Shown here piece after piece: positions 1 to 12,800 of a DNA stretch of 64,000 nucleotides. The stretch's first letter is position 1, and each line of letters opens with the position of its first letter. This DNA is from Bugulina stolonifera (lineage: Eukaryota; Bryozoa; Gymnolaemata; Cheilostomatida; Bugulidae), in NCBI GenBank assembly GCA_935421135.1, contig OW285187.1, positions 6,758,001-6,822,000 of the forward strand, read 5' to 3'. Position numbers and translations under genes: made by a program. The notes beneath the pieces were generated by a model. The model was not told the DNA's origin. It saw only the letters and a program-made list of their open reading frames with translations, and did no database searches.

Positions 1-1667
1 TCATCTTACCTTTTCATTGCAACATGTATGCTGTTTATGAATGGTTCATACAATCACACAAGCTTACTAGCAGTTCTCTGTCCACAATCTGTATACCATT
101 CACATTTATAAAAAAAGAAAACAAGGAAATGGCTACAGTAACAGCTCTGGTATCTGGTTATTCTGAAAGTTCTTAGCCTATGGTCCTATACAATGACAAT
201 TACACCAATACAATCTGCATTACAAATCCTATTCTACATGTATATGGGATGGTAACATACTGTACAATGGAGGGCCTACTGGCAGAGTTAGAATCGTTGA
301 GGGTACATAATGGTGTACATGGAGCGAGTGTACCCATCTCTAAATTTGAGCCTATGTACTATAATAGAAATTTATGTGGAATTGCCCACTTGCTACTACT
401 GCGTGTGCTGTGAGAAATTCTACAAAAAATGCAAATGAGAATTTTCATTTGGAATTATTTCATATGAGGTTGGAAAGAGGTTTATAAAATGTGTGAACTC
501 TTTCACATTAAAAGATTATAGTAATTGCATGACATATCGCTTCACCAATGCCTCTAGTAGGCTTGGAACTAGCTTGTCTTTGAAATATTGATTGTATGAA
601 GGCCTATAACACAGTTTTCGATTCATATGCTTGGTGCCGTTAGTAGTTGTAAAATCAATGGAAAATATTAGGTAAGCCTATTGCATAACTTGCTCTTGGA
701 TATTTCCATCTTCCAAGCTAGTTGATTGGCGTACACAGTGGAACTAATGGCCTAGGGATCTCCCCAAGGGAATTATGATGCTAATAAGAAAATACTTTTC
801 CATTCAATACAAATAACCTCTTCTGTTGGAATAAACTTTAAATTTCTAATTTTATATTCAGGTATTGCATAATAACTTTTTCTCATTTATTGTGTTTTAA
901 ACTTTTAGAATGGAAATTTAGGGAGGTTCAATCACCACAATGAGTGCCATTGTGTAAGTTTTCTATAATGAAAACAGCAATGATGTGGTTTATAGGCCGA
1001 TGAGTACATCTAACTTCCATATTATGTATATCCTAGTTATTTCACTCACCATGTAATTAACATGGACATAAGCATCGAGACCAAACATACAAATTATTTT
1101 GGTGTTGTGGCTTGTAGGCACATAGGCCCTACAATGTCCCTAATTCACATGTATTGGTACTATAAAATTGGATTTATTGGCTACATTCCAAATTTAAGCA
1201 GTGAATAATTGCATAATGCCACAATGAACACAATATAATATAATTTGCACTTGCCAATATTCAAAACAAATTTTGAGTCTATTTATAATTTCACCAATCA
1301 ATTCAATGGGACCAGCTCCTCCACTTTTTGCTTGTTCAGAGAAAGATAATGCTTGATGGGAATTATTTAGTTCCCTTTACAGAGTGCAATACTAGACACA
1401 CATCACATGCTATATCTATGTACCTTCTGATGTATAGTGTGTTCAAGACAATTGGTGTGTCAAATTAATAAATATGTTATACAACCCTGTGCTCCATTTC
1501 TCAATAGGAGATTTCCTCATTAGAATTCCAAACACAAACAACTGGAGGAAGAGCTTAACTCCTGCTAATTACGTATGTAAATATTGGAGTTGTCCCACCT
1601 TCTACATGATCTTATAGTATTGGTGATATTGTAGGTGTAGTTGAGAAGACATACTCATCAGTCTATA
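1..1667. other. Spacer upstream of the DRAM-family gene; no gene seen
   Basis: AT-rich sequence with only short open frames of random appearance. No splice-consistent exon, RNA gene or repeat array could be supported. The promoter and 5' UTR of the DRAM-family gene at 1668 should lie in the right-hand part, but no defined element was recognised. Confidence 0.5.
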
Positions 1668-4600
1668 ATGAATATACTTAGTGTTGTACCAGTGGTAGGC
1701 TCAGTGTTTGCTGCCTTAGCCTTCTTCACAGCTTATATAGTTGCAGTGTTCAAAGGAGATGTCTACCCATGGTGGCCTTATATCAGGTAATAATACTCAA
1801 GCCTTTAATTCCCTGTGATTCTGCACTAAATCTATGTTAGACTAATCGCTACAGTGTTGAAAGGAGTGTGTGGCAATTGTATCTACAAGGAAATGGGTTC
1901 CACCTCTCTGCCTGGCAGTGAGTGTACTTTTACTGTAACATTAGTAGGCTATGTTAGTATTGCCTATAACCATGATGGCAATGGCTGATATACAGTAGGT
2001 ATACATGTACATGTAAGTGTGTTAGCATTTAATATAAAACGTATATTAGTGTATGGTAAACAATTAATATAAACTGAAGCCATACAGAATACAGCTTCTA
2101 AACCTCCTATTTTATACATGTGGGTATAGTAATGGAGGTAGGTAGTTGGAGGGACGCCAAGCCAAGCCTCCCCTGCATAGCATACACTGACATCAGAAAT
2201 CTCTGCACATGTATTTTTGCTAAACCTGATTTGCATATAACTGCTTTATTCCAAGTCATACTTGATGTCTTTATGTATATTATTTATACTTTTTAGTGAT
2301 ACAGGAACGACAATTCCTGAAAGTTGTATATTTGGTGAATTACTAACATTGACTGCAGTGTTTGGTGAGTTAATCAGAGGTTTATTGTTTACTTCTATGC
2401 TGCCTAGTTGTTGCCTAATCATACCACCTACTTCTAGTATTATTGTACTAAACCAGGCAGCAGTACATTGTTCTTATGTAAGCTAATACCTCTCCTTGCT
2501 TGCTAGTTATCATGAAAAAAATCAATTACTAGGTGTTGGATGAAGTCAGTTCTTGTGGAACTGAGATATTGTTGGGTATAAGGCAGTACAGCAGTACAGC
2601 AGTAAATGCAGGAGTCAAGGACTTTAGCTGATTAGATATTGTTACTGGTATACTATACTATACCAGATCACAAATCATATTAATTTTAATTTATGTTTTA
2701 CTATCTTTTCGGTTAATTAGAATTATTGACTAATTATAACCATGAAATGATGTTATTCTGGCTGTGTTTTTCCTACTAGCCTACTAGTGGTCCTTCTCTA
2801 ATCTATCCACATCCTTTGTTGTTATTCTCTCATTAGGGTGTTGCTATGGTGACCAATGGATGTAAAACCTCCACTGCCACTGTACAATGTGTATTATTAT
2901 ACTCCAATGTACAATACTGTTACTGTTTTGGGTCAATAATTTGCAGCTTCTATTGGCATGGTGATTAGATACAAATGGGTCGAATCGTTCAGTCAGAGAA
3001 TACACATGTCAAGGAACTTGAACGTGGTAGCTCTGATTATTGGCCTGATATCATGTCTTGGCATGACTATGGTTGCAAACTTTGAGGTAAGATAACTCCT
3101 ATATGTGTCGGTGTGTGATGTCATGTACATCATAACATGACATTGTTGGCTGCTATATATTTAATGTAAAATGAGTTTAGTAGATTTATTCTTTTGAAAG
3201 GTAGCTTTTACATCACATGATTGCTTGCACCATCATAACACTGCATGCCTCATACACTTGTAAACTGGAGTGGCAGGCGTACCTACTGAAGGCAACTGGA
3301 AACTTTATAATATGTTGATTATAATTAGCTGTAACAGCATTGATTGCTTCACTTATGTCTAACTTGATGGACTGAGAGATGATGTAGCTAGTACATGTGT
3401 AGCTGCAGTAGTTACTCTACTCTACTATGTAACTAGTACATGTGTAGCTGCAGTAGTTACTCTACTCTACTATGTAACTAATACATGTGTAGCTGCAGTA
3501 GTTACTCTACTATACTATGTAATGTAAATAACTAATGATACATTCAACCAGTTTCTAGCAGTTATGATCCTCACAATTCCAAACATCAAATTAAGTGTAT
3601 ATTCCTACATTTTACTGAATCAATCAATCAAGTATTTCTATTTCCTACATTTACTTGTAATTGTCTACTTATAAAATATATGGTGGAAATATCCAACCAT
3701 TACCTCATTGCTTACCTGGATATATTGGCTATTATTATGACATTTAGTTCAGCTGATATTAATCCAGTGATAGGTAAAGTACATTCAGTCATATAATATG
3801 TTTATCAGTACATGTGTGCTGGTACATTAGTATCATGTTTCACTGTGTGCATAATAACTAGGTGCATTGTAAGTGTATATTGATCAATCACATAAACTTG
3901 ATCAGTAACTGCAAGGATTCAGTGAAAAAATTGGGTGTTTTATTGTCTAGTATATAAATAATGTAATATATGAGTACAATTTGTTAACGTAGCAAAATAG
4001 TAACCATGTATCAGTACATACGTGTCTTATATACGGTACATGTACATGTAAAATAAAAATATAGTATTATTTATTATAAGGGATTACTGAGAGATGGAGT
4101 TGTCTGACCTGTCTGTGTATTCTCATGAATAATTGGAACTGAGGCCCAAAAGTCATGTTGTCATTGCCTAGATTTAGGCATGTTATCAAGTTGGAAGAGA
4201 TGATGTTCTTGTTCAAAATATTGTAGAACAGTGAAGCTGTTTTATAACTCAGTTATACAAACCAATCAAGTACAAAAACCCCCCAATCGGCCTCAAATTT
4301 AAAGGCTGATTAATTAGTAAACTACCAACAGACAATAACATGTTTTTTTCCAATTCGTCTTCTCGGTAAGTCGCAGGTTTGTAGAATGTCTTTAAAGTGG
4401 CCCAGCAATAGCAATTGAGTTTTTAATTGTGGGGGGGGGCTTTATTGAACAGCATCGCTCAACGCTCATTCTACTGTTCAATGTTTGATTCATTATGACA
4501 ATAACCTGTTATCAAGATTTTGAATTGTCTCCACTTACTCCATGATTTCTGTGATATCAATCTCATCTCTTTCTTCTCTAATATAAATCTCCATGGATAT

Positions 4601-5737
4601 GAATTTGCAGGAAACGAGTGTTAGGGCAGTGCACTTCCCAAGCTCTGCAACTGCCTTTGGACTTGGTATTGTATATAACTTCCTCAACACTGAGATTACA
4701 AGAAGGATGACTCCAAAGTATAGCAGTGTAAAAGTGTTTTTATTTCGACTCCTCATCAGCGTCACTGGTTTTATATGCTTTGCTTTACGTGAGTATATTT
4801 TGTCATATGCATTGATTACTGGGAGGGTATAACTTCTTACAAGTAATGTCACTGTATGTGAAGTCTCGCACTGTTGTATGCCTACAATTTAATAAAATAG
4901 AAGATTGTCATAATATTTGTATCAGCATTTGCCATGCTACTAATATGACCATTTTATGTTCTAACAATTTTATGGTGCAATATTCTAGTGTATGGATTTG
5001 GTATTGGTTCTGAGGTCAAAGGTCGAAGCTGGTATGGAAATGACACAAGTAAAAAGTTAGAATGGAAACCAGAAGACCCGGTAAGTTTCCCAGTATGGGT
5101 AGGCCTGAAGTTAATCAGATAGAAGCATATATAAATTTGTTTTAGTAATTATATGTAGGGCCTACATGTACATGTATTTATGGTACAGATATAATTGCCT
5201 TCTTCAAACAATATACCTAAATCAGTATGACTGTGTATTTAGAATTTTAAACATTGTGTGAGAGTATTTAGCAAGAAATATACATCATACATATAAAAAA
5301 TGGCCAAACCCCCTAACATATTGTATGAGAGGTTTCACATTTTGTGATATAGCAGTAAAAACATACACCTCGGCAATAGTGCTTGAAGCTTCATCGTTAA
5401 CACCATATTTTCACATTGTATTATATATACCTGAGGTTTAATGCCCTTATCCTCCAGTCAGCATGTGCTTCTATTGAAGAATCTTGTGAAAGTTTTTTAC
5501 AGTTGAGAAATTATTTTACCATTTACATTTCATTCCTCTGGCTGTTTGCAGGGCTGGTCTTTGCACCTTGTGTCAGCTGTGAGTGAATGGATCATTGGTT
5601 TGTCCATAATCCTCTTCTTTCTCACCTACACCTTTGAGTTTAGTAAGATCAAACTGAGGCTCGTGGCTGAAGCTATACAAGTACATGTAGAATCTCCAAG
5701 CAGAAAGGTTGATGAAACCTCCCCATTGATAACATAA
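1668..5737 (+). CDS. DRAM: DRAM-family (DRAM/TMEM150/FRAG1) multi-pass membrane protein
   Basis: Six exons: 1668-1786, 2297-2364, 2947-3086, 4611-4788, 4989-5080 and 5552-5737. All introns are GT-AG and phases agree. Total 783 nt, 260 aa plus stop; vertebrate DRAM1/DRAM2 are about 240-265 aa. Exon 1 encodes a hydrophobic segment ending in PWWPYIS. Exon 2 continues with DTGTTIPESCIF, the family signature after the first membrane segment. Exon 3 has GLISCLGMTMVANFE, close to the matching segment of vertebrate DRAM. Exons 4-6 supply further hydrophobic helices, and the tail ends in DETSPLIT. About six membrane segments are expected. DRAM proteins are lysosomal/endosomal membrane proteins linked to autophagy; that role is family knowledge. 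The start is the ATG of the first exon, immediately before the first hydrophobic segment. The TMEM150 branch is an alternative, but the exon 3 motif favours DRAM. Confidence 0.9.
3386..3525. repeat. 45-bp tandem repeat in a DRAM-family intron
   Basis: About three units of 45 bp; successive copies of the word TACATGTGTAGCTGCAG fall at about 3392, 3437 and 3482. The copies are nearly identical, which suggests recent expansion. It sits inside the intron 3087-4610 and does not touch coding sequence. Confidence 0.85.
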
Positions 5738-7226
5738 GTTCTATGTTGTGTTCGTCTTTTCTTGGTTAGGAGAATTCCTGAAGTTTTGGCTGAATTAGTT
5801 TCTATATTTTGTGCAAAATAGCAGCAGTATCAATGCAATCTATAATACATATTGTTATATTTTACATACATTATTTTATAGCTTAGACTGTAAAAGAATA
5901 TTTTAGCTCAGGGTTAAATGGCTACTGCGCTGCTGGAGTAGAGAGTAGTATATTACTCATCTTGCCCACATATACAGCTGTATGTTCAACTGAACTCATT
6001 TTTATTTCTGAGAACATTTAATACATGTGAGTACATGTATTTATTTTAATTAAACTATCCAGTCAGAGTTGTATGCCTGTCTATACTAAATTTTTGTGCA
6101 TTTAGTTTTATCCAAAATAATAATTAGCTAGATATTCACACAGGGTGGCTGTTTGACTGTTTCTATAAAATATTATTTTTACCTGCTGTACAAGCACTGT
6201 CACTGTATTTTACTATAATTTCAAGGTACTATTTCCAATAATAACCAGCTAATAATCTCTGTACTACTACCACTGCAATATTCCTACGAAAAATTCAATG
6301 TCTACAAGGGAGACAATCCTAAAGCTGAACATGCTAAAGAACTACTACTCTTTTTATTACATTGATCAACTCTGAGCACAATTTGGTAAATGATGTGAAA
6401 AAAGTATCAGAGCTAATTGCGTTGTAACCTGCATTTGGCCAAGCATTTCCTAGAAAGTTTTACCATCTCAGCAATCTCAACCGAATATATATAGAAAACA
6501 GCACTGGACACTGTCCTGCCAGGGGACCCAATATTTATTCAAGATTAAGGTTAAAAATAGAATTAATATTATTATTTAGCAGGTAATGGACACCCCACTC
6601 TAACTTTAGGCTGAGTGGGGGGAAGGAGGCTATAAAAAAGTTGAGGTACACAGTTTAAGCTAACACAGTATGTACCTGTTATAAACAGTAAAGAAAAATA
6701 ACCTATATCCACTATGTACACTGAACATTGATTGTACACTAACCAATAATACAATAATCCCACAAACCATAACAATCTCCCCAGTTAACAGCAAATAAAA
6801 ATTAAGTAGAAATGTCTTGCATAAAGACCTAACCAAAGATAATTTTCTCACATTATATGCAAGCAGTTGGAGGTCTATGGACATGGAAAGTTGCCTTGCA
6901 TGCGTATAGAAGCAGTGAATATAGATTGCTTGCTGTCTAATAGCTGTCTATGACTAGGGTAGGCCAGTCAGCATCTAAAGTAGAAGCTTGAGATATGGAC
7001 CATAGTCTGGTTGGTAAAGCTGTACACCACCTCATGCCTGTATTCTAACATCATAATAGCATGGTAGCACTATGACCGCATGGTAACACTGTGACTGCAT
7101 GGTAACACTGTGACTGCATGGTGGCACTGTGACTGGCACTGTGACTGCATGGTAGCACTGTGACTGCATGGTAACACTGTGACTGCATGGTAGCACCGGG
7201 TGATTAATGTACAGTGTGTTGCCGGT
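5738..7226. other. Convergent spacer between the DRAM-family and exportin-7 genes
   Basis: The two flanking genes point toward each other, so this 1.5 kb should contain both 3' UTRs. A TTTATT at 6533-6538 reads AATAAA on the minus strand and could serve exportin-7, but this is not proven. A minisatellite occupies 7059-7197 next to the exportin-7 stop codon. No other coding sequence was recognised. Confidence 0.5.
7059..7197. repeat. About 20-bp minisatellite just past the exportin-7 stop codon
   Basis: About seven degenerate copies of a unit resembling GCATGGTAACACTGTGACT, one of them shortened. It begins about 30 bp beyond the exportin-7 stop codon in the direction of transcription, so it is probably transcribed in the 3' UTR. 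No reading frame is preserved. Confidence 0.85.
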
Positions 7227-9805
7227 TCACATCATATCAATAGATCCATTACTCTGTGTTGTGGATATAGTGAGGCCATTCTTACTACTGTCCGTCTTTA
7301 GCGAGTCACTGATATCTCTTCGGAATACTGATAAGTTCTGGGTAAATCTGTAAATATAATGCACATGTAGATCTAACACTGGAATACATCAACATTTTAC
7401 ACATGTAATTACACACACTCACATGTGTTTATTCAGAACTGTATACTGTGTGACAACCCGGTGTGAAAAGGTAGCACCAGCGACACCCTGATTGAGATTT
7501 GTTGATAGGCAGTGGGTTTGAAGGTTCAAAGGTTTTTATTGTAACCATACTGCTATTCAGTGTTATACATTTCAGATGACAATAATATATACGCTACTGT
7601 ATATGAATATGTAAGCCTATTAGTACCAAGTAATAACATACTTGTCCCTATTTTTGGATAACAGACTGTACTCTATCCCCTCCATTAAAGTGGTGAAGCA
7701 CCTCTCCATTGCAGCTTGTTTGTCAGCTGGCTGAGCTGTTATTATGTCTGATCTTAGTTTCCCAAAGTACTACAGAGATAAATCAACATACAGGTACATA
7801 GGGCTGTGATATACACATATGTATATGAATACTTTATACAGTGTCATGTACAGATGCTGGACTTAGTACAGTCTTTGGTTCTCCTTGCTTGCTATAGTGT
7901 TATACTAGAGTACTATGCAGTAGGGTATAGCTACTTGCACCTCAACTGTTTAGCTGATGATGCAAATGCAGTACAGTATCCTAATTATATCCACATACCA
8001 TGAAATTCTAGAACATTGGCACACAAACTGTACACAACAGGTGCCATGACAACTACATAATATAGTACACTGTAGTATGACCCACAGTGAGTATGCAAAT
8101 TAACAGGTTTTTATACTAGCTGTATAGAATTATCAGTTCACCATCCTGGGCAATTAAAAGTCAATGGTATTGAACATTATCTTTGAACCTAGAATATTGT
8201 ACTTTCACCACAGAGCTCCACAGATATCTGGTATATTATTACAGAATAACACTATAGCAAGTATGGGGAGTCAGATAAGAAGAGCTGCTGCAGTGTATAG
8301 ATAGTCAGTACTAAGTCCAGCATCTGGTATATCAACTCTTCACTAATATTCTACACTAAGCTGATACTCCATTACTCCATGTAAATAACAACACTATTGG
8401 ATACACACTCTGACAGATAGAGAGTGGTGTCACTGTGTAATATTATCATCTATCAACTTAATCCAATCTCCTTCCTCAACTGATGTCTTGGTAATACAAT
8501 AACAAGTCGAATCACACACACACAGAGAATAGTCAGTGTTGGTGTAACACAATACAGTATGACTATATACAGTATATACCTATATACAGCATGACTATAT
8601 ATAGTATATACAGTATATGAATGCACTGATGAGATGAGATCTGCAATCAGTTGGCATGTAAAGGTACAATGAGTAAGATGATGATGTAGGTTAATGCTGA
8701 CCTCTTGGTTGAGTAGTATCAGACCCAGCAGCGGCCTTGACATTGACCATTGATTTCTACAGTCTTCAAACATGATAATGTTGAGTACAGTAGCCAGCAT
8801 CTGTAAAGAGAGCAAACATGGAGCACATGATACACTGGTATACACGTGTATGCATCCCATGCCAACACAAAGTATTGGTTTATGTTATGATCAGGTCAAC
8901 ATGTCCTACTGTATTGGCCAACACATTACCATTTCCTGATAAATAACGTTATGCCATGTATGTACTGCTATGCATATGAAAGTAATACTTTGTGTATTTT
9001 ATGCATGTTATAAACGTGTGTATGGAATCTGTGGCTACATTGCATTTCCTACCTGCTGTAGTATTTCCTGTCTCCTCTCCAATATGAGCACGAGGGAGTC
9101 ACCGTTAGACGTGCCGTTCACTTCCTGTGACGCCTTCTTCTTTGTGATCTTCTTGAAGAGGAAAGAGACTACATTGTCTAGTATAGAGCAACAGCCAGTA
9201 CTCACCATTGTGTCTGTAATTAAAGAGGTACATACAGTATGTAATGTATGTAACAACATGCAGTCATACCAGTATAGTGGGGGGGCAACTCCTAAATGTG
9301 TCCAACTCAGTCATGTAAACACAATACCATTCACTAGTACAATCATGTAGTTGTAAAATTAAAACTAAATAATTGCATTAATAGATGGATAGAAAGACTG
9401 GAAAGTAAATTGCTAACTCAAGCAATGTGGAAAGGGAATACTTCAACACACACAGTGACCCCAACATAATGAGAGTGAGCCCTAGGCCTGGTAAACCCAT
9501 CAATCGTATTGGCATACAGTAACAGGACTTTGGCCTGTGGACAGAGTGACAGTGTAGTAGGGATCACATGCTGCTGACCAACCAATGAACTCACCAAACG
9601 CTGATAAGCCGTCAGATATGGTGGAGAGGATGTAGAGGAACACTGGTGGCTCCAGGTTACTGATAAACGACATGTGATCAGATGCCAGACATTCCAACAA
9701 AGCGTAGTAGGACTGGCTTAGCTTTGGGTACAGCTACAATATGGTATAGTACAGATAGTATGGTATAGTACATGGTAGAGTACATCATAAATACATGTAT
9801 ACCAT

Positions 9806-9863
<58 letters not shown>

Positions 9864-12800
9864 TAGAATGTGACATCTGTTCAGTTGGGGTCATCAAAAC
9901 TTACATGATGAGATAAACAGAACAAAACACATTGATGAGATAGATATTAGTAAACAGATAGTTAAAGTTCATTATGTATTCCTAGATTTGCATATGATTA
10001 CAGCATAATTATCATGTATGTGCCAAAAATATTAGCAGCTTGTACAACACAAAACAAACAGTACACTGAGAATAGGACAGAACAGGAGAGACTATAAAAT
10101 ATAATAACCATACAGCACTGAATATACACTGTACATCTAACCATGTGTGTGAGGATGACAACACTTCATGTATAATATTATTACAGTGTCAGTGTTAAGG
10201 AACAAAGTGCATTTCATACATTTTGTTCCTCCATTACATGTACCAGAGTATGCATTACAGTTAAATATATTCATATACAAAACAGAAAACAATATACATG
10301 TATCTTAATATTCCACACAATAAACTTGATTTGTGCCTATCCATAACAACATATACACATAGATTTATATGATGTAAAAACTAACCAGTATATCTGCATG
10401 CTGGATGGACATAAGGGTCTTGACAAATATCTCCAGAGAGTCGTCTAGAGATCGATCGCCATAGAGACGGATAACACCAAAGTTGACGTAGTTACCGCAG
10501 AGGGCTGCCTTTAACATGTTAAAGCATATAGCTATCCCCTTTAGCTTCATGGAGTAGAGCTGTTCTTTGGGCAAGTTGGTCAGGGTCAGTATTCTGGATC
10601 CTACAGCCAATAAAATTACACAATACACTGCAGACTATTATTTGTTGTTAGTAACCAAACGTTGCTTAGCAACAGCAGTATCCTTACTAGCTAGTGAACA
10701 GCTGGTTATTGGTGTAAGGACCACAATACATTCACCTGCTACTGGGAGCGAGAAGGTGTAGAATTTAGGGTTAAGTGAGGCACTTTCCAGTAAAAGTTGC
10801 TACTATCAACACACATAAATATAAGTCAACCTACCGTAAGCTACCAACATCTTACTGATCTCTCTAAATAGCAGCACACCATTGGGTGAGGAGACATCAA
10901 ACTGTAGCCTTTGTGATCTGTAAGCAGACAGTAGTATAGACAGTTGTGTAGACAGTAGACAGTATTAATAACAAGGTAGACGTCGGAAAGGCTGGAGTAT
11001 TTGACCAGCAAGCCTACTGAGCTATAATCAGAGAGAATACTGCAATGCATTATGAAGATTGTGCAGATAATTATCACCAGTGGAACTTACTAAATGAGCA
11101 TATACATTGTATATCATAAACATTTCAATCACTTGGGGTCATTGCCTTCCCCCACTATAGAAATAGGAGGCGCAAGTAGACCAGCACCAAGACTACATGT
11201 ACATGTATATAAGTATATGTATTGTGTACATGTAGTACCTGTTCTGGGCTAGTTCACACATGAGCTTGAGTATAGGCGTTGTGAGAGTGGGCTCATGGTA
11301 CCATAACTCTATTCCTCGCACCAACACCAGGAAGTAGTTAGGGTAGAGCCAGTCATACAGCATCATGTAGCTCGTCTTATTGTTAAAGGCATGAGCAACC
11401 CCTCTTAGATCACGGGCTAAACCTATTATTGATCTCTGTAATAAACAAATCAGCTGTTTAAGACATCGATGTATTTCCAACATGGTGTTTACAGGAAACC
11501 AAAGGAAGCATTTACACATGGAATAGGCTATTCATTATAAGTAGCATGTTGGTTTAACCTACCTTACACTCTTCTGACCTGAACATTGGCGTATCAGCTT
11601 GACTTAACATTTGAGCCACGGCGTCGAACGTATCTATAAGTAACGACAAATGATATTGTTTACATTACTTTACCACCATCAGTAACATATGACGACAACA
11701 CTGTAACACTGTTCATAAAAAATACAATGTTGAGGTACAGGGTGGTAAGTAGTTGATTAGAAAAGGACAAGCCTGCAACAATTAAGATATGACACCCGTG
11801 TTCAAGTGACAGATTAGAGGGTGCCTAAAGCATGGAACCGGAGGTGGGGTGTCAATTGTTACTTTAGTTACACATTGTATTGTTGCTGTGGGTCAAAAGA
11901 GGGCGGCATGGTACTATTGAAGAGCGTGGAGACCTGAAGATCCCTGATAATACAATACATGGCTAGAATATCATAGTAAGAGCAGCAGCAGTAGGAGCGT
12001 TGGCTACCCCACAGTCGATCACCCCATCTAGTAGTACCTAGCACATGGGTGATTAGGCTAAGCTTGACATGAGCGGAAAGCCTTATTACGGCAGGCAACG
12101 CCAGACCAGCACCTCTAATCACTGAAAGTGAGAAAGAAGGTATTAATAATTTCTGTGAAGGAGGGAGGGGGCATGATCTGCTCTGTAGATGCCAGCTGTG
12201 TGACTAGACTTTCCGCCCCTATCTGAAATATATACTACTGGAGCACCAAGCAAGCCCTACTCAACATCATGTTAGAATATAGTACAATATATAACTGTGA
12301 CAAAGTACTGTTGCCGCTGGCCAAGTGCAAAATATATGCGACTACCAGCATAGCTGACAATCAAACATTAAATTTTTAAGTTTGAGAATAGATTGTAGGA
12401 CAACAGATCAAATGAACACAATACATACATTAGTATGTTATAAATAATATTAAATGTAGAATGAAATAATGCAAAGTAAATTTGTATAATTATGCAGTTC
12501 ATGAGAAACTAACAAACTTGGTACAGGGTTTTGTAGCGATTGACACATTTGGTTGGCTGACATTTAAATGGTAGTAGACAGTAGACAGTGGTCACAGTGT
12601 ACTTTGTTGACGGCTACTTCACTCACAAACACCACTCTGACAATAGTCTACTAGCTTTATGCCAATAGTTAATGGACTCAAACACGACTAACTGAGCTGT
12701 AATACATTAACATAGATTAACATAAACTAAATTGATTAATGTATGATAAACATACTATAAGAAAATAAAGTAGTAATGGTGGTGGTAGTAAGCATGCACT

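Noticed and set aside
4535..4852. Minus-strand frame of 105 codons
   Set aside because: It is antisense to the DRAM-family exon 4611-4788, whose plus-strand reading matches the family and is in phase with its neighbours.
8453..8860. Minus-strand frame of 135 codons
   Set aside because: Only 8702-8800 is exonic (exportin-7). The rest is intron read-through with no similarity to the family.
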